Part shown: positions 18,207-29,601 of the stretch, piece after piece | How positions within the stretch are numbered: position 1 is the stretch's first letter | Layout: each line of letters starts with the position of its first letter | Assembly (NCBI RefSeq): GCF_000687875.1 | Contig: NZ_JHYG01000005.1 | Location: 186,001-250,000 of the forward strand | DNA length: 64,000 nucleotides | Source: Acidocella facilis ATCC 35904 | Lineage (GTDB): Bacteria; Pseudomonadota; Alphaproteobacteria; Acetobacterales; Acetobacteraceae | Reading direction: 5' to 3' | The notes under the pieces: generated by a model | The model's input: only the letters and a program-made list of their open reading frames with translations | Database searches by the model: none | What the model was told of the DNA's origin: nothing | Program-made: the position numbers and the translations under genes

Positions 18207-18920
18207 TTACCCGTTCGCCAGCAAGACTTCGCCGGTATTGAGCGCCTCGATACGATTTTCGCACTGCAACAGCAATTCGCCGGCGGGCGAAAGGCCGGCG
18301 AAGAGGCCGGCGCGGCGCTGGCCGGCGAAGGCGATATCCAGCTTGGTGCCGAGCGGATGGCCCAGCGCCAGCCAGGCGGCGCGGATCTCCTCGCCCGGCG
18401 CCTCCAGCAGCGGCTCCAGCCGGGCCAGGATGGCGCGGGCGGCGTCCTCCGGGGCCAGGACCAGCCCTTGCGCGGCCAGGGCCGTGGTGCGCCTTCCGGG
18501 GATTTCCGGGGCTTGGCGCAGATTGATGCCGATGCCGATGACCAGCCAGTCCAGCCGGGCACCGTCAGGCACCGCGTCGATCAGGATGCCGGCGAGCTTG
18601 GCGCCGTCGCAGAGAATGTCATTCGGCCATTTCAGCGACAGGCCCTGCGCCCCCTGCCCCGCCAGCGCCTGCGCCACGGCGATGCCGGCGACGAGCGAGA
18701 ACAGCCCGGCTTCCGCCGCCGGACGGGTCGGGCGCAGCAAAATGGAGAGGTTGAGATTGCCTTCCGGCGCGCTCCAGGCCCGGCCACGCGAGCCGCGCCC
18801 GGCGGTCTGGCGCAGCGCCAGCACCGCGAGGCCGGAGGGCTCACCCGCCTTGGCGCGGGTGACCACAAGATCGGAGGTGGACCCCAGCTCCTCGTAACAT
18901 TCGAGGCGCCAGGGGATCAC
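18207..18920 (-). CDS. birA: Biotin--[acetyl-CoA-carboxylase] ligase
   Basis: 237 aa, a group I biotin protein ligase without the N-terminal DNA-binding domain, so it is an enzyme only. Signatures are STSD near the start, the biotinyl-adenylate loop GRGSRGRAW and [20 protein letters not shown] short SH3-like C-terminal domain follows. It transfers biotin to the AccB subunit and other carboxylases. The start overlaps the nuoN stop by four bases (ATGA), which couples it to the complex I operon, a linkage conserved in alphaproteobacteria. Confidence 0.95.
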   Translation of the reverse strand: MIPWRLECYEELGSTSDLVVTRAKAGEPSGLAVLALRQTAGRGSRGRAWSAPEGNLNLSILLRPTRPAAEAGLFSLVAGIAVAQALAGQGAQGLSLKWPNDILCDGAKLAGILIDAVPDGARLDWLVIGIGINLRQAPEIPGRRTTALAAQGLVLAPEDAARAILARLEPLLEAPGEEIRAAWLALGHPLGTKLDIAFAGQRRAGLFAGLSPAGELLLQCENRIEALNTGEVLLANG

Positions 18921-20341
18921 CCCATCAGCGCCTTCGCGGCTTCGCCGGCCACCGCCATCAGCGGGCCGGGGAGAATGACGAAGACGATGGTGGCGAAGGC
19001 GCCGACCGCCATCACGAACCCGGCCCCGGCGGAGACGCGCTCGAAATTCGGCTGGCCCTTATCGAAATACATCACCTTGATCACGCGCAGATAATAGAAG
19101 GCGCTGACCACGCTGGCGACGATACCGATGATGGTGAGCGTATCCAGCCCGGCATTGAAGGCGGTGGCGAACACGTAGAGCTTGGCGAAGAAGCCGGCCA
19201 GCGGCGGAATGCCGGCCATGGACCACATGAACACCGCCATGGCGAAGGCAAAGCCAGGATGCTCGGAGGCGAGACCGGCGAGATCGCTGATCTTCTCCAC
19301 AGATTGGCCGTTGCGGCGCATCGCCACCACGCAGCCGAAGACGCCGAAGGACATCACCACATAGATGGCGATATAGACCAGGCTGGCCTGGATGCCGTCC
19401 ACCGTGCCGGTGGCCAGGCCCATCAGCGCGTAGCCCATATGGCTGATCGAGGAATAGGCCAGCAGTCGCTTGATATTGCTCTGGCCGATGGCGGCGAGCG
19501 CGCCGATGACCATGGAGAGCACCGCCAGGATCTGGATCAGCGCCGACCACTGGCCGGTGAGATGCCCGAACGGCCCGGCCATCACCGACAGGAACAGCGC
19601 CATGGCGGCGGCCTTCGGCGCGGTGGCGAAGAGAGCTGTTACGGAAGTAGGCGCGCCCTCATACACATCCGGCGCCCACATATGGAACGGGGCGGCGGAG
19701 ATTTTGAAGGCGATGCCGACCAGCACGAACACCACCCCGGCGATGGTGCCGACACCGGCGGTGCCGCTGCGGAACACCTCGCCAAGTGCTGCGAAGTTGG
19801 TGGTGCCGGCGAAGCCATAGACCAGCGAGATGCCATAGACGAGCAGGCCGGAAGCCAGCGCGCCGAGCACGAAATATTTCAAGCCGGCTTCGGTGGAGCG
19901 CAGATTATCCCGCGCCAGCGCCGCGCAGATATAAAGGGCCAGCGATTGCAGCTCGAAGCCGAGATACAAGGTGAGCATGTCGGCGGCGGAGATCATCGCG
20001 ATCATGCCGATGACGGCGAACAGCACCAGGATCGGATATTCGAACCGGGCAATGCCCTCGCGCTTATTGTAATCCACCGACAGGATCAGCGCCGCGATGG
20101 CGCCGAGATAGACCAGCGTATCCGCAAAGCGGGTGAACAGGCTGGTCTTGAACAGACCGTTCCAGATCAGCGTGTCCGGCGCCAGCAGATTGACCACGGC
20201 GGCAACCGCCAGCAGCACCACGGCGCCGAAGGTGACGGCCGGGGTGGTTTCGGATTTTTTCGCCAGCACGCCGCCTGTCAACAGCACCATGCCGCCAAGG
20301 CCCAGAACCAGGGCCGGGAGGAGAGCGTAGAGTTCGGTCAT
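18917..20341 (-). CDS. nuoN: NADH-quinone oxidoreductase subunit N
   Basis: 474 aa and about 14 membrane helices, antiporter-like (MrpD-related) proton-channel subunit of complex I. The start MTELYALLPALVLGLGGMVLL is the family start; the ATG at 20339-20341 overlaps the nuoM stop (ATGA). The frame is open another 40 codons upstream, but that stretch is hydrophilic and inside nuoM. Conserved KISAAPFHMWAPDVYEGAP and the broken-helix Lys region are visible. It is the last gene of the 14-gene nuo operon and is coupled to birA. Confidence 0.96.
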   Translation of the reverse strand: MTELYALLPALVLGLGGMVLLTGGVLAKKSETTPAVTFGAVVLLAVAAVVNLLAPDTLIWNGLFKTSLFTRFADTLVYLGAIAALILSVDYNKREGIARFEYPILVLFAVIGMIAMISAADMLTLYLGFELQSLALYICAALARDNLRSTEAGLKYFVLGALASGLLVYGISLVYGFAGTTNFAALGEVFRSGTAGVGTIAGVVFVLVGIAFKISAAPFHMWAPDVYEGAPTSVTALFATAPKAAAMALFLSVMAGPFGHLTGQWSALIQILAVLSMVIGALAAIGQSNIKRLLAYSSISHMGYALMGLATGTVDGIQASLVYIAIYVVMSFGVFGCVVAMRRNGQSVEKISDLAGLASEHPGFAFAMAVFMWSMAGIPPLAGFFAKLYVFATAFNAGLDTLTIIGIVASVVSAFYYLRVIKVMYFDKGQPNFERVSAGAGFVMAVGAFATIVFVILPGPLMAVAGEAAKALMG

Positions 20342-21858
20342 TTTGCGGTCACCATGGCCAGCGCCATATGCGGGTTGAGGGCAGCGGAATGCGCCTGCAC
20401 GAGGGCGTTGATCGGCGCATCGAAGGCATGGGTGAAGCTGGAGGGATAGACGCCCAGCCACATCACCAGCACCGCCAGCGGCAGCAGCATGGCGTATTCA
20501 CGGCCCGTGAGGTCTTTCAACCCCGCCAGCTCAGGCCTCGCATATTTCTCAAAGAGAACCGCGCGCACCAGCACCAGCGAGTAGGTGACGCCGAGCACCA
20601 TGCCGGCGCCGCCGAGCAGCGAGACCCAGAAATTCACCTTCAGCGCGCCGACGATGACCAGGATTTCACCGATGAAGCCCGAAGTGCCGGGCAGGCCCAT
20701 ATTGGCCAGGGTGAAGAACATCAAGGCCGCCGCGAACACCGGCATATTGCTGGCCAGCCCGCCGAGATTTTTCAGCGTCAGGCCCTGGCCGCGGGCGGTG
20801 AGGATGCCGGCGCAGATGAACAGACCGGCGATGACGAGGCCATGGCTGAGCATCTGGAACAGCGCGCCCTCGATGCCTTCCACCGTGAAGGTGAACAGCC
20901 CGATGATGATGACGCCCATATGCGCGACCGAGGAGTAGGCGATCATGCGCTTCATATCCGTCTGCGCCAGGGCGACATAGGAGATGTAGATCACCGCCAC
21001 CACGCCCAGCGTGAACATCAGCGGCTCGGCCGCGTAGGAAGCGTTGGGCAGCATCGGCAGGGCAAAGCGCAGGAAGCCGTAGGCGCCCATCTTGGAGAGC
21101 ACGGCGGCGAGCATGATGGTGCCCGGCACCGGGGCCTCGCCATACGCGTCCGGCAGCCAGGTATGCAGCGGCCAGACCGCGGCCTTCACGCCGAAGGCGG
21201 CGAGGAAGGCGAGGAACAGCCACATCTGCGCATGCGCCGGGATGGCGGCATGGGTGATCACCGCGATGTTGGTGGTGCCGAGATGGCGCCAGATCCAGAC
21301 CAGGGCCAGCAGCATGAACAGCGAGCCGGCCAGGGTGAAGACGAAGAATTTCACCGCCGCGTAGATCCGGCGCTCCCCGCCCCAGACGCCGATGATGAGA
21401 TACATCGGCAGCAGCACGGCTTCGAAGAAGATGTAGAAGAGCACGAAATCCGTGGCGGCGAACATGCCGATGGTCATCGTCTCCAGCAGCAGCATCGCGG
21501 CGAAGAAGGAGCGCGCGCGGGTCTTGATGCCGTTGCTCGAAAGGATGGCGATCGGGGTCAGCACCAGGGTGAGCAGGATGAGGAACAGGCTGATGCCGTC
21601 CACGCCCATGCGATATTCGACATTGATGCCCGAGAGCCAGGGCATCGCCTCGACGAACTGGTAGCCGGCGATGCCGGTATTGAACTGCGTCCAGACATAA
21701 ACGCCCAGAACCAGCACCAGCACCGAGAACCCGAGCGCGATGGCCCGCGCCCGGCAGGCGATCTTCGCCTCATCGCCGCTCAGCGTGGCGATGATGAAGG
21801 CGCCCAGCAGCGGCAAATAGGTGATCAGCGAGAGGATGGGAAAACCAAGCTGGTTCAT
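20338..21858 (-). CDS. nuoM: NADH-quinone oxidoreductase subunit M
   Basis: 506 aa, 14 predicted helices. It has the NuoM start with LSLITYLPLLGAF, the conserved Glu region FFEAVLLPMYLIIGVWGG and WPLHTWLPDAYGEAP, followed by the HMGVIIIGLF helix. It is one of three antiporter-like subunits carrying protons across the membrane arm of complex I. It sits one base after nuoL and overlaps nuoN by four bases. Confidence 0.97.
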   Translation of the reverse strand: MNQLGFPILSLITYLPLLGAFIIATLSGDEAKIACRARAIALGFSVLVLVLGVYVWTQFNTGIAGYQFVEAMPWLSGINVEYRMGVDGISLFLILLTLVLTPIAILSSNGIKTRARSFFAAMLLLETMTIGMFAATDFVLFYIFFEAVLLPMYLIIGVWGGERRIYAAVKFFVFTLAGSLFMLLALVWIWRHLGTTNIAVITHAAIPAHAQMWLFLAFLAAFGVKAAVWPLHTWLPDAYGEAPVPGTIMLAAVLSKMGAYGFLRFALPMLPNASYAAEPLMFTLGVVAVIYISYVALAQTDMKRMIAYSSVAHMGVIIIGLFTFTVEGIEGALFQMLSHGLVIAGLFICAGILTARGQGLTLKNLGGLASNMPVFAAALMFFTLANMGLPGTSGFIGEILVIVGALKVNFWVSLLGGAGMVLGVTYSLVLVRAVLFEKYARPELAGLKDLTGREYAMLLPLAVLVMWLGVYPSSFTHAFDAPINALVQAHSAALNPHMALAMVTAK

Positions 21859-21859
21859 A

Positions 21860-23770
21860 TCACTTCACCCAGATGAAGAGGCTGACGAAGACCAGCAGGC
21901 CGATCAGCATGACGAAGGCGTAGAGCGCGATGGAGCCGGTTTGCAGCTTCACGGCCTGGGCGGAGGCATCAGAGGTGATCGCCGCCAGCCCCTTGGGCAC
22001 GCCATCGATCACCTGCTCATCGCCGACGCGCCAGACGAATTTCGCCAGCTTCAGCGAGGGCCGCACCAGCAGTGCATCGTAGAGCTCGTCGAAATACCAC
22101 TTGTGCAGCAGGAACTTGTAGACCGGCGAGAGGCTCTGCGAGAGCCGCCCCGGCAGCGAGGGCACCAGCAGGTAGAACAGCACCGCGACCAGAATGCCGA
22201 AAATGCCGACCAGCAGCGGCGCCATTTTCGCCAGGGACGAGATGTCCTCCATGTGGAACATGGCGGAGTTCGCGGCCACCGCGATGGAGCTGCCCCAGAA
22301 GCTCTGGAAGTTGGCGCCGATGAAATCCGGCTTCAGCGCGATGCCGGAACCGAACGCGCCGATGGCCAGGAACAGCAACGGCACCAGCATCACCGCCGGG
22401 CTTTCGTGCACATGGTCCTGCACATGCTTGGGCGCGCGGGACTTGCCGGTGAAGACCAGGAAGAACAGGCGCGAGGTATAGAAGGCGGTCAGCCCGGCGG
22501 CAGCGGTACCGCAGACCCAGCCATAGGTGCCCATGCCGGTATGCGCGGCCAGCGCCGCATCCAGGATCGCATCCTTGGAGTAATAGCCCGAGAAAGGCGG
22601 GATCGCGATCAGCGCCAGCGAGCCGATCAGCATCATCGCGCAGGTGAAAGGCAGTTTGCCCGCCAGACCGCCCATCAGCCGGATATCCTGCTCGTCGGAC
22701 ATCGCATGGATGACGGAGCCGGCGGAGAGGAAGAGCAGCGCCTTGAACAGAGCGTGGTTGATCAGATGAAACATCGCCACCGGGTAGGCGCCGACACCAG
22801 CGGCCAGGAACATGTAACCCAGCTGCGAGCAGGTGGAGTAGGCGATGACGCGCTTGATGTCGTTCTGCACGCAACCGATGGTGGCGGCGAAAAAGGCGGT
22901 GGTGGCGCCGATGAAGGTGATGAAGCTCATCGCCTCCGGGGCCAGATTGATCAGCGGCGACATGCGCACGATCATGAACACCCCGGCCGCGACCATGGTG
23001 GCGGCGTGGATGAGGGCGGAGATCGGCGTCGGGCCTTCCATCGCATCCGCCAGCCAGGTGTGCAGGACAATCTGCGCGGATTTACCCATGGCACCGATGA
23101 AGAGCAGGAAGGCGATGATCTCCAGCACCGGCAGCGAGGTGCCGAACAGCGTGTAATGCTGGCCGGCATGCGCGGCGGCACCGGCGAAGATCACATCGAA
23201 CTGCGTGCTCTGGAAGGTGAAATAGACCAAGGCGATGCCGACGGCGAAGGCGAGATCACCCACGCGGTTGACGATGAAGGCCTTGATGGCGGCATCGTTG
23301 GCGGCTTTGCGGTCGTACCAGTAATTGATCAGCAGGTAGGAGACGAGGCCGACCCCTTCCCAGCCGAAGAACAGCTGCAGCAGGTTATTCGCCGTCACCA
23401 GCATCAACATCGCGAAGGTGAAGAGCGAGATATAGGACATGAAACGCTGCGGCGTCTTGTCATGCGCCATGTAGCCCACGGAATAGATATGGATGAGCAT
23501 GGAGACCACGCTCACCATCAGCACCATCACCAGGCTCAGCTGGTCCTGCCGCAGCGACCAATCCGGGGTGAAGCCGCCGACATGGAACCAGGTAGCGAGA
23601 TGCAGCGGCGCCTGCACCCCGGCCCGGTAGGCCAGGATGGCGAACAGCGCCGAGACCAGCATGAAGGCGACGCTGGCCCCCAGCGACGCGGCACGCCCGA
23701 TGAAGGGGCGGGCGATGCCCGCGAGAATGGCGCCGACCAGCGGCGCGAAAACGGCAATCAAGGTGAACAT
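21860..23770 (-). CDS. nuoL: NADH-quinone oxidoreductase subunit L
   Basis: 636 aa. The largest antiporter-like subunit, with 14 core helices plus the C-terminal lateral helix region that braces the membrane arm. Visible signatures: FFGWEGVGLVSYLLINYW (conserved Glu), IVLHTWLADAMEGPTPISALIHAATMVAAG split across two short motifs, and RVIAYSTCSQLGYM. Two bases separate it from nuoK. Its length is normal for the family and no frame break was seen. Confidence 0.97.
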   Translation of the reverse strand: MFTLIAVFAPLVGAILAGIARPFIGRAASLGASVAFMLVSALFAILAYRAGVQAPLHLATWFHVGGFTPDWSLRQDQLSLVMVLMVSVVSMLIHIYSVGYMAHDKTPQRFMSYISLFTFAMLMLVTANNLLQLFFGWEGVGLVSYLLINYWYDRKAANDAAIKAFIVNRVGDLAFAVGIALVYFTFQSTQFDVIFAGAAAHAGQHYTLFGTSLPVLEIIAFLLFIGAMGKSAQIVLHTWLADAMEGPTPISALIHAATMVAAGVFMIVRMSPLINLAPEAMSFITFIGATTAFFAATIGCVQNDIKRVIAYSTCSQLGYMFLAAGVGAYPVAMFHLINHALFKALLFLSAGSVIHAMSDEQDIRLMGGLAGKLPFTCAMMLIGSLALIAIPPFSGYYSKDAILDAALAAHTGMGTYGWVCGTAAAGLTAFYTSRLFFLVFTGKSRAPKHVQDHVHESPAVMLVPLLFLAIGAFGSGIALKPDFIGANFQSFWGSSIAVAANSAMFHMEDISSLAKMAPLLVGIFGILVAVLFYLLVPSLPGRLSQSLSPVYKFLLHKWYFDELYDALLVRPSLKLAKFVWRVGDEQVIDGVPKGLAAITSDASAQAVKLQTGSIALYAFVMLIGLLVFVSLFIWVK

Positions 23771-23772
23771 GT

Positions 23773-24081
23773 TCAGCCCTTCATCAACGTCACGTCCTCG
23801 ACCTCGATCGAGCCGCGATTGCGGAAATAGATGACCAGGATGGCGAGACCGATCGCCGATTCAGCGGCGGCGACGGTGAGCACGAACATGGTGAAGACCT
23901 GGCCCACCATGTCATGCAGCGCGCCGGAGAAGGCGACGAAGTTGAGATTGGCGGCGAGCAGGATCAGCTCGATCGACATCATGATGACGATGATGTTCTT
24001 CCGGTTCATGAAGATGCCGAAGATGCCGATGACCAGCAGCATCGCCGAGACCACCAGATAATGCGAGAGCGGGACGAGCAT
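23773..24081 (-). CDS. nuoK: NADH-quinone oxidoreductase subunit K
   Basis: 102 aa, three membrane helices. The family pattern [35 protein letters not shown] is recognisable in pieces: the [20 protein letters not shown] part carries the essential membrane Glu. The C-terminal [14 protein letters not shown] holds the second conserved Glu, followed by the usual short tail. It shares one base with the nuoJ stop. Proton-translocating E-channel subunit of complex I. Confidence 0.97.
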   Translation of the reverse strand: MLVPLSHYLVVSAMLLVIGIFGIFMNRKNIIVIMMSIELILLAANLNFVAFSGALHDMVGQVFTMFVLTVAAAESAIGLAILVIYFRNRGSIEVEDVTLMKG

Positions 24082-24722
24082 TACAGTGTCTCCTCGTGAG
24101 TCTGCTTGGCCGGCAGCGCGGCACCCTGGCCGAGCGGGGCGTTGACCAGGGCCAAAGTCTGCTTCGGATCGCGCGCATGCTGCGCGCTGAGATTCTGATG
24201 CAGCGAGCGCTTGCGGTCGCGGTGGGTGAGCACGATCGCGCCGATCATCGCCACCAGCAGCACGATGCCGGAAAGCTGGAACACCGGCAGGTAGGAGGTA
24301 TAGAGCAGATTGCCCAACGCCACCGAGCTGGTGACGTTATCCGGGGTGGGGAACATCCGATCCGCACCGCCCGCCGGGGCAATCGCCCAATTGCCGGCGA
24401 TGAAGGCCAGCTCGATGAACATGATGAGCGCCACGAGCGCGCCCACCGGCGCATAGCGCTGGAAGCCTTCGTTGAGGGCGACGAAATCCACATCCAGCAT
24501 CATCACCACGAAGAGGAAGATGACCGCGACGGCGCCGACATAGACGATGGCGAGGATGAAGGCCAGGAACTCCGCCCCGGTGAGCAGGAACAGCACCGCC
24601 GCATTCACGAAACCGAGAATGAGGAAGAGCACGGCATGCACCGGGTTGCGGCTGGTCACCACCATCACCGCCGAAGCCAGCAGGATGAAGGAGAAGAGAT
24701 AGAAAGCGAGATTTGCGATCAT
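24081..24722 (-). CDS. nuoJ: NADH-quinone oxidoreductase subunit J
   Basis: 213 aa, five membrane helices. The start [21 protein letters not shown] is the family start and lies 13 nt after the nuoI stop; 25 more in-frame codons upstream overlap nuoI and are hydrophilic, so I excluded them. It has the conserved helix [20 protein letters not shown] with the pi-bulge glycine/tyrosine that gates proton pumping. The charged C-terminal tail is longer than in E. coli, which is usual in alphaproteobacteria. Confidence 0.95.
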   Translation of the reverse strand: MIANLAFYLFSFILLASAVMVVTSRNPVHAVLFLILGFVNAAVLFLLTGAEFLAFILAIVYVGAVAVIFLFVVMMLDVDFVALNEGFQRYAPVGALVALIMFIELAFIAGNWAIAPAGGADRMFPTPDNVTSSVALGNLLYTSYLPVFQLSGIVLLVAMIGAIVLTHRDRKRSLHQNLSAQHARDPKQTLALVNAPLGQGAALPAKQTHEETL

Positions 24723-24735
24723 GTGCTTGGGGCCC

Positions 24736-25224
24736 TTACCGGTACGGCGCGTCCAGCTCGAGCCGCTTGGCCAATTCCGGCTCCCAACGGTCGCCATTAT
24801 CCAAGAGCTTCGCCTTGTTATACATCAGTTCCTCGCGCGTTTCGGTCGCGAACTCGAAGTTCGGGCCTTCGACGATGGCATCGACCGGGCAGGCTTCCTC
24901 GCACAGGGCGCAATAGATGCACTTGGTCATGTCGATATCGTAGCGCGTGGTGCGGCGCGAGCCATCCTCGCGCGGTTCGGCCTCGATGGTGATGGCTTGG
25001 GCCGGGCACACCGCTTCGCACAATTTGCAAGCGATGCAGCGTTCCTCGCCATTCGGGTAGCGGCGCAGCGCGTGCTCACCCTTGAAGCGGGCCGAGGTGG
25101 GGTTCTTTTCGAACGGGTAGTTGATGGTCGCCTTGGGCCGGAAGAAATAGCGCAAGGTGATGCCCAGGCCGCAGAGAATTTCCCACAGCACCAGGCCCCA
25201 TGTCCAACGCAGGACCTTGTTCAT
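24736..25224 (-). CDS. nuoI: NADH-quinone oxidoreductase subunit I
   Basis: 162 aa. Two ferredoxin-type motifs, [16 protein letters not shown] and [16 protein letters not shown], each followed by a distal Cys-Pro, bind the N6a and N6b [4Fe-4S] clusters that carry electrons towards cluster N2. An N-terminal amphipathic helix (about 1-30) lies on the membrane. The ending LDAPYR is typical. It sits 12 nt after nuoH. Confidence 0.97.
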   Translation of the reverse strand: MNKVLRWTWGLVLWEILCGLGITLRYFFRPKATINYPFEKNPTSARFKGEHALRRYPNGEERCIACKLCEAVCPAQAITIEAEPREDGSRRTTRYDIDMTKCIYCALCEEACPVDAIVEGPNFEFATETREELMYNKAKLLDNGDRWEPELAKRLELDAPYR

Positions 25225-25236
25225 GATTGCGCTCCC

Positions 25237-26253
25237 TTACGCATGCGCCAGCAGGCCGGAATATTCCATCACGCCCGCAACGAGGACGAGATAGACGAGC
25301 GAGATGGGCAGGAAAACTTTCCAGCCCAGCGCCATCAGCTGATCGTAGCGCAGGCGCGGCAGCGTGGCGCGCACCCAGACGAAAACGAACAGGCAGATGA
25401 GCACTTTGAAGATGAACCAGAGCGGCCCTGGGATCATGGTGAAGGGCGCGAACGGGATCGGCGAGAGCCAGCCGCCCAGGAAGAGCGTGGTGGTCATGCC
25501 GCTGATCAGGATCATGTTGGCATATTCGCCGAGGAAGAAGAGCCCGAAGGACATCGAGCTATATTCCACGAAGAAGCCGGCGACGATTTCCGATTCACCT
25601 TCCGCCAGATCGAACGGGGCTCGGTTGGTTTCCGCCAGGCCCGAGATGAAGAAGATGATGAACACCGGGAAGAGCGGGATGGCGAACCAGAGATGCTTCT
25701 GCGCCAACACGATATCGTTGAGGTTCTGGCTGCCGGCGAGGATCAGCACCGTCACCATCACGAAGCCCATCGAGACTTCGTAGGAGACCATCTGGGCCGC
25801 CGAGCGCAGCGCGCCGAGGAAGGCGTATTTGGAATTGGAGGCCCAGCCGGCGATGATGATGCCGTAGACGCCAAGCGACGAGACCGCGAAGAGATAGAGC
25901 ACGCCGACATTGATGTTGGCGATGGCCCAGCCATTATTCACCGGCATCACCGCCCAGGCGATGATGGCGAGGCCGAACGTGATCATCGGCGCCAGGATGA
26001 ACAGCACCTTGTCCGAGCCGGTCGGAAGGATGGTTTCCTTCATCAGCATCTTGATCGCGTCCGCGAAAGGCTGCCAGAGGCCGAACGGGCCGACCACGTT
26101 GGGGCCCTTGCGCAGCTGGATGGCGCCCATCACCTTGCGCTCGAAATAGGTGAGGTAGGCGACGCCGATCAGCAGCGGCACCACCAGGGCCAGGGTTTTC
26201 AGGAGCGTGAGGATCACGATCCCGGTATCGGTATCCCAGAACGGCATGGTCAT
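25237..26253 (-). CDS. nuoH: NADH-quinone oxidoreductase subunit H
   Basis: 338 aa, eight membrane helices. It forms the quinone chamber with NuoB and NuoD. Conserved pieces: [20 protein letters not shown] near residue 32, [19 protein letters not shown] (the acidic loop lining the quinone path) and the C-terminal [13 protein letters not shown]. The start overlaps the nuoG stop by four bases (ATGA). Confidence 0.97.
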   Translation of the reverse strand: MTMPFWDTDTGIVILTLLKTLALVVPLLIGVAYLTYFERKVMGAIQLRKGPNVVGPFGLWQPFADAIKMLMKETILPTGSDKVLFILAPMITFGLAIIAWAVMPVNNGWAIANINVGVLYLFAVSSLGVYGIIIAGWASNSKYAFLGALRSAAQMVSYEVSMGFVMVTVLILAGSQNLNDIVLAQKHLWFAIPLFPVFIIFFISGLAETNRAPFDLAEGESEIVAGFFVEYSSMSFGLFFLGEYANMILISGMTTTLFLGGWLSPIPFAPFTMIPGPLWFIFKVLICLFVFVWVRATLPRLRYDQLMALGWKVFLPISLVYLVLVAGVMEYSGLLAHA

Positions 26254-28301
26254 TCCGCGGCCTCCGCGAGGGCAGGATTATGGGCGGCCACGCAGGCGGC
26301 CATGGTCGGGCTGGAGCGGCTGATCACGTCGGTCTGGTAGTAATTCGCCAGAGCCGGGGTGAAGGGGGCATCGCCCAGCGCGCCGTAGCTGGCGGGGGCG
26401 GCCGTATCCGTGCCCGCGAAGCGGCGGAATTCTTGCCCGAACACCGGGTAATTGGCCTTCAGATGCGCGCGCAGCTGTTCCAGAGTGTCGTAGGGCAGCG
26501 CGTGGCCGAGATAGGCGGAGATGGCGCGCAGAATGCGCCAATCCTCACGTGCATCGCCCGGCGGCTTCACCGCGATATAGGCGCTCTGCACCCGCCCCTC
26601 CGTGTTGACGTAGGTGCCATCTTTTTCGGTGTAGGCGGCACCGGGCAGGATGACGTCCGCGCGGGAGGCGCCGGCATCGCCGTGATGGCCCTGATAGATC
26701 ACGAAGCTGCTGTTGGGGATGTTGCGCACGGCCTCGTTATCGGCGCCGAGCAGCCAGAGCACGTCGGCGGCACCGCCCAGCATCGCTTGGGCGCTGAGGC
26801 CGTTGGTGCCGGGCAGCAAGCCCAGATCCAGCGCGCCAACGCGCGAGGCCGCGTGCTGCAGCACGTTGAAGCCATGCCATTCGGCATTCAGCATGTTGAA
26901 CTGCGTGGCCAGCTTCCAGGCGGTGGCGTGCAAAGCCGCACCATCCGGCCGGGCCAGCGCGCCGGCGCCGATGATGAGCATCGGCTTGGCCGCACCCTTC
27001 AGCACTTCGGCGAATTCATGCGTGCCGTCCAGCAGCGCCTGCAAGGCCGCCGGGCCTTCGCCAAGATGCGTGGTCTTGTAGGTGAGATCAGCTTTTTCGC
27101 CAATCACGCCGACCTGGAATTTGCCCGCCAGCCAGCGCTTGCGGATGCGCGCATTCAACACCGGCGCCTCATGGCGGGGATTGCTGCCGATGATCAGCAG
27201 CGCATCCGCTTCCTCGATGCCGGCGATGGTGGTGTTGAAGCTGTAGAAGGCGCGCTTCGAAACATCGTAGGCGGCGCCATCAATCCGGCAATCGATATTG
27301 GCCGAGCCCTGCCCCGCCATGAATTCCTTCAGCGCCAGCATGGATTCGACATCCGCCAGATCACCGACCAGCGCGCCGATCTTCTCGGGTGCCGTGGCTT
27401 TGATCTTGCCGGCGATGGCGGCGAAGGCTTCTTCCCAGCTTGCCGGGCGCAGCTTGCCGTTTTCGCGAATCCAGGGACGATCCAGCCGGCGGCGCTTCAG
27501 CCCATCGACGGAGAAGCGGGATTTATCGCCCAGCCATTCCTCATTCACCTCGTCATTGATGCGCGGCAGAATGCGCAGCACTTCCGCGCCACGGGCATCG
27601 ATACGGATGTTGGAGCCGAGCGCGTCCAGCACGTCGATGCTGTCGGTCTTGCGCAGCTCCCAGGGGCGCGCGGTGAAGGCGTAGGGCTTGCTGGTCAGCG
27701 CGCCGACCGGGCAAAGATCGATGATATTGCCGGAGAGTTCGGAGGTGAGCGCCTTCTGCACATAGGTGCCGATCTGCGTGCTCTCGCCGCGGAAAGTACC
27801 GCCCAGCTCCGCCGTGCCCGCCACTTCCGTGGTGAAGCGCACGCAGCGTGTGCAATGGATGCAACGCGTCATCGTGGTACGCACCAGCGGGCCCCAATCG
27901 GGCTGGGCGACGCTGCGCTTGTCTTCCTCATAGCGCGAGGTGTCGCGGCCATAGGCCACGGCTTCGTCCTGCAGATCGCACTCACCGCCCTGGTCGCAGA
28001 TCGGGCAATCCAGCGGATGGTTGATCAGCAGGAATTCCATCACGCCGCGCCGGCCCTTGCGGACCATCTCGCTATCGGTGTGCACCACCATGCCATCCGC
28101 CACTGGCTGGCCGCAGGAGGCGACAGGCTTCGGCGGCATCTTCTCGATTTCGACGAGACACATGCGGCAATTGCCGGCCACCGAGAGGCGCTCATGATAG
28201 CAGAAGCGGGGAATTTCGATCCCCGCCGCCTCGCAGGCCTGGATCACGGTCGAGCCGTTGGGGACTTCGACCTCGATGCCATCGATTGTGAGCTTGGCCA
28301 T
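26250..28301 (-). CDS. nuoG: NADH-quinone oxidoreductase subunit G
   Basis: 683 aa. The N-terminal [2Fe-2S] domain has [15 protein letters not shown], and the His/Cys motif [18 protein letters not shown] and [12 protein letters not shown] bind further [4Fe-4S] clusters (N5, N4). The remainder is the molybdopterin-oxidoreductase-like domain, without cofactor in this family. It belongs to the NADH-oxidising arm with NuoE and NuoF. It lies three bases after nuoF. The length equals mitochondrial NDUFS1-like proteins, shorter than E. coli NuoG of about 900 aa. Confidence 0.97.
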   Translation of the reverse strand: MAKLTIDGIEVEVPNGSTVIQACEAAGIEIPRFCYHERLSVAGNCRMCLVEIEKMPPKPVASCGQPVADGMVVHTDSEMVRKGRRGVMEFLLINHPLDCPICDQGGECDLQDEAVAYGRDTSRYEEDKRSVAQPDWGPLVRTTMTRCIHCTRCVRFTTEVAGTAELGGTFRGESTQIGTYVQKALTSELSGNIIDLCPVGALTSKPYAFTARPWELRKTDSIDVLDALGSNIRIDARGAEVLRILPRINDEVNEEWLGDKSRFSVDGLKRRRLDRPWIRENGKLRPASWEEAFAAIAGKIKATAPEKIGALVGDLADVESMLALKEFMAGQGSANIDCRIDGAAYDVSKRAFYSFNTTIAGIEEADALLIIGSNPRHEAPVLNARIRKRWLAGKFQVGVIGEKADLTYKTTHLGEGPAALQALLDGTHEFAEVLKGAAKPMLIIGAGALARPDGAALHATAWKLATQFNMLNAEWHGFNVLQHAASRVGALDLGLLPGTNGLSAQAMLGGAADVLWLLGADNEAVRNIPNSSFVIYQGHHGDAGASRADVILPGAAYTEKDGTYVNTEGRVQSAYIAVKPPGDAREDWRILRAISAYLGHALPYDTLEQLRAHLKANYPVFGQEFRRFAGTDTAAPASYGALGDAPFTPALANYYQTDVISRSSPTMAACVAAHNPALAEAAE

Positions 28302-28304
28302 GGC

Positions 28305-29597
28305 TTACTCCGCCGCCTGCGCCGCCACCGGCGGCTGATAATCGGTCGCGCGGGCTTCCACCTCGGGGCGGAAGGCGCGCATCATGCCCTGGATCGGCCA
28401 GGAAGACGCCTCGCCGAAGGCGCAGATCGTGTGGCCGGCCACCTGGGTGGTGACCTGCTCCAGCAGATGAATATCCGCCAAAGTCGCTTTGTTCTGCACG
28501 ATGCGATCCATCTGGCGCATCATCCAGCCGGTGCCTTCGCGGCAGGGGGTGCACTGGCCGCAGCTCTCATGCTTGAAGAATTTCGAGAGCCGCCAAATGG
28601 CTTTCACCACATCCACGGATTTATCCATGACGATGATGGCGCCGGAGCCCATCATGCTCTTGGACGCTGCCAGACTGTCGAAATCCATCAGCTGGGTGTC
28701 GCACATCGCCTTGTTCAGCACCGGGGAGGAGGCGCCGCCGGGGATGACGGCGCCGAGATTATCCCAGCCACCGCGCACGCCGCCGGCATGTTTCTCGATC
28801 AGCTCGCGCAGCGGAATACCGAGCTCTTCCTCGACATTGCAGGGATTATTCACATGGCCGGAGATGCAGAAGATCTTGGTGCCGGCATTTTTCGGCTTGC
28901 CCAGGCCCGCGAACCAGGCGCCGCCACGGCGCATGATCGTCGGCACGCCGGCGATGGTCTCGACATTATTCACCGTCGTCGGGCAACCATACAGCCCCAT
29001 CGCCGCCGGGAAGGGCGGCTTCATCCGCGGCATGCCCTTTTTGCCTTCCAGGCTCTCCAACATCGCGGATTCCTCGCCGCAAATGTAGGCGCCGGCGCCA
29101 CGCTGCAGCACGAGGTCAAAATCCCACCCCGAACCTGCCGCATTCTTGCCAATCAAACCCGCTTCATAGGCTTCGTCGATCGCGAATTGGAGGCGCTGGG
29201 CTTCGTTGTAATACTCGCCGCGAATATAGATGAAGGCCTTGTTCGCCCCCATCGCGAAAGAGGCGATCAGCGCGCCTTCGATCAGCTTATGCGGCTCGTT
29301 GCGGATGATGTCGCGATCCTTGCAGGTGCCGGGCTCGGATTCGTCGGCATTGATGACGACGTAGGAGGGACGGCCATCGCTCTGCTTGGGCATGAAGGAC
29401 CATTTCATGCCGGTGGGAAAGCCAGCCCCGCCACGCCCGCGCATGCCCGAGGCTTTCATCTCCTCGATCAGCGCATCGCGGCCCTTGGCGATGATCTCGG
29501 CGGTGCCGCTCCAATCGCCCCGGGCGCGGGCGCCGGCGAGTTTCCAATCCTGTTGGCCGTACAAATTCTGATAGATGCGGTCTTCATCTTTCAGCAT
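28305..29597 (-). CDS. nuoF: NADH-quinone oxidoreductase subunit F (FMN and NADH site)
   Basis: 430 aa. The glycine-rich NADH/FMN loop [31 protein letters not shown] and [17 protein letters not shown] are all present. The N3 [4Fe-4S] cluster ligands are in [15 protein letters not shown] plus a distal Cys in HTICAFG. This is where NADH hands a hydride to FMN. It sits four bases after nuoE and three before nuoG. Confidence 0.97.
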   Translation of the reverse strand: MLKDEDRIYQNLYGQQDWKLAGARARGDWSGTAEIIAKGRDALIEEMKASGMRGRGGAGFPTGMKWSFMPKQSDGRPSYVVINADESEPGTCKDRDIIRNEPHKLIEGALIASFAMGANKAFIYIRGEYYNEAQRLQFAIDEAYEAGLIGKNAAGSGWDFDLVLQRGAGAYICGEESAMLESLEGKKGMPRMKPPFPAAMGLYGCPTTVNNVETIAGVPTIMRRGGAWFAGLGKPKNAGTKIFCISGHVNNPCNVEEELGIPLRELIEKHAGGVRGGWDNLGAVIPGGASSPVLNKAMCDTQLMDFDSLAASKSMMGSGAIIVMDKSVDVVKAIWRLSKFFKHESCGQCTPCREGTGWMMRQMDRIVQNKATLADIHLLEQVTTQVAGHTICAFGEASSWPIQGMMRAFRPEVEARATDYQPPVAAQAAE

Positions 29598-29601
29598 CGG
29601 C

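Noticed and set aside
20368-21876. Long plus-strand open frame opposite nuoM
   Set aside because: His/Glu/Gln/Arg-rich composition and complete overlap with nuoM mark it as an antisense shadow.
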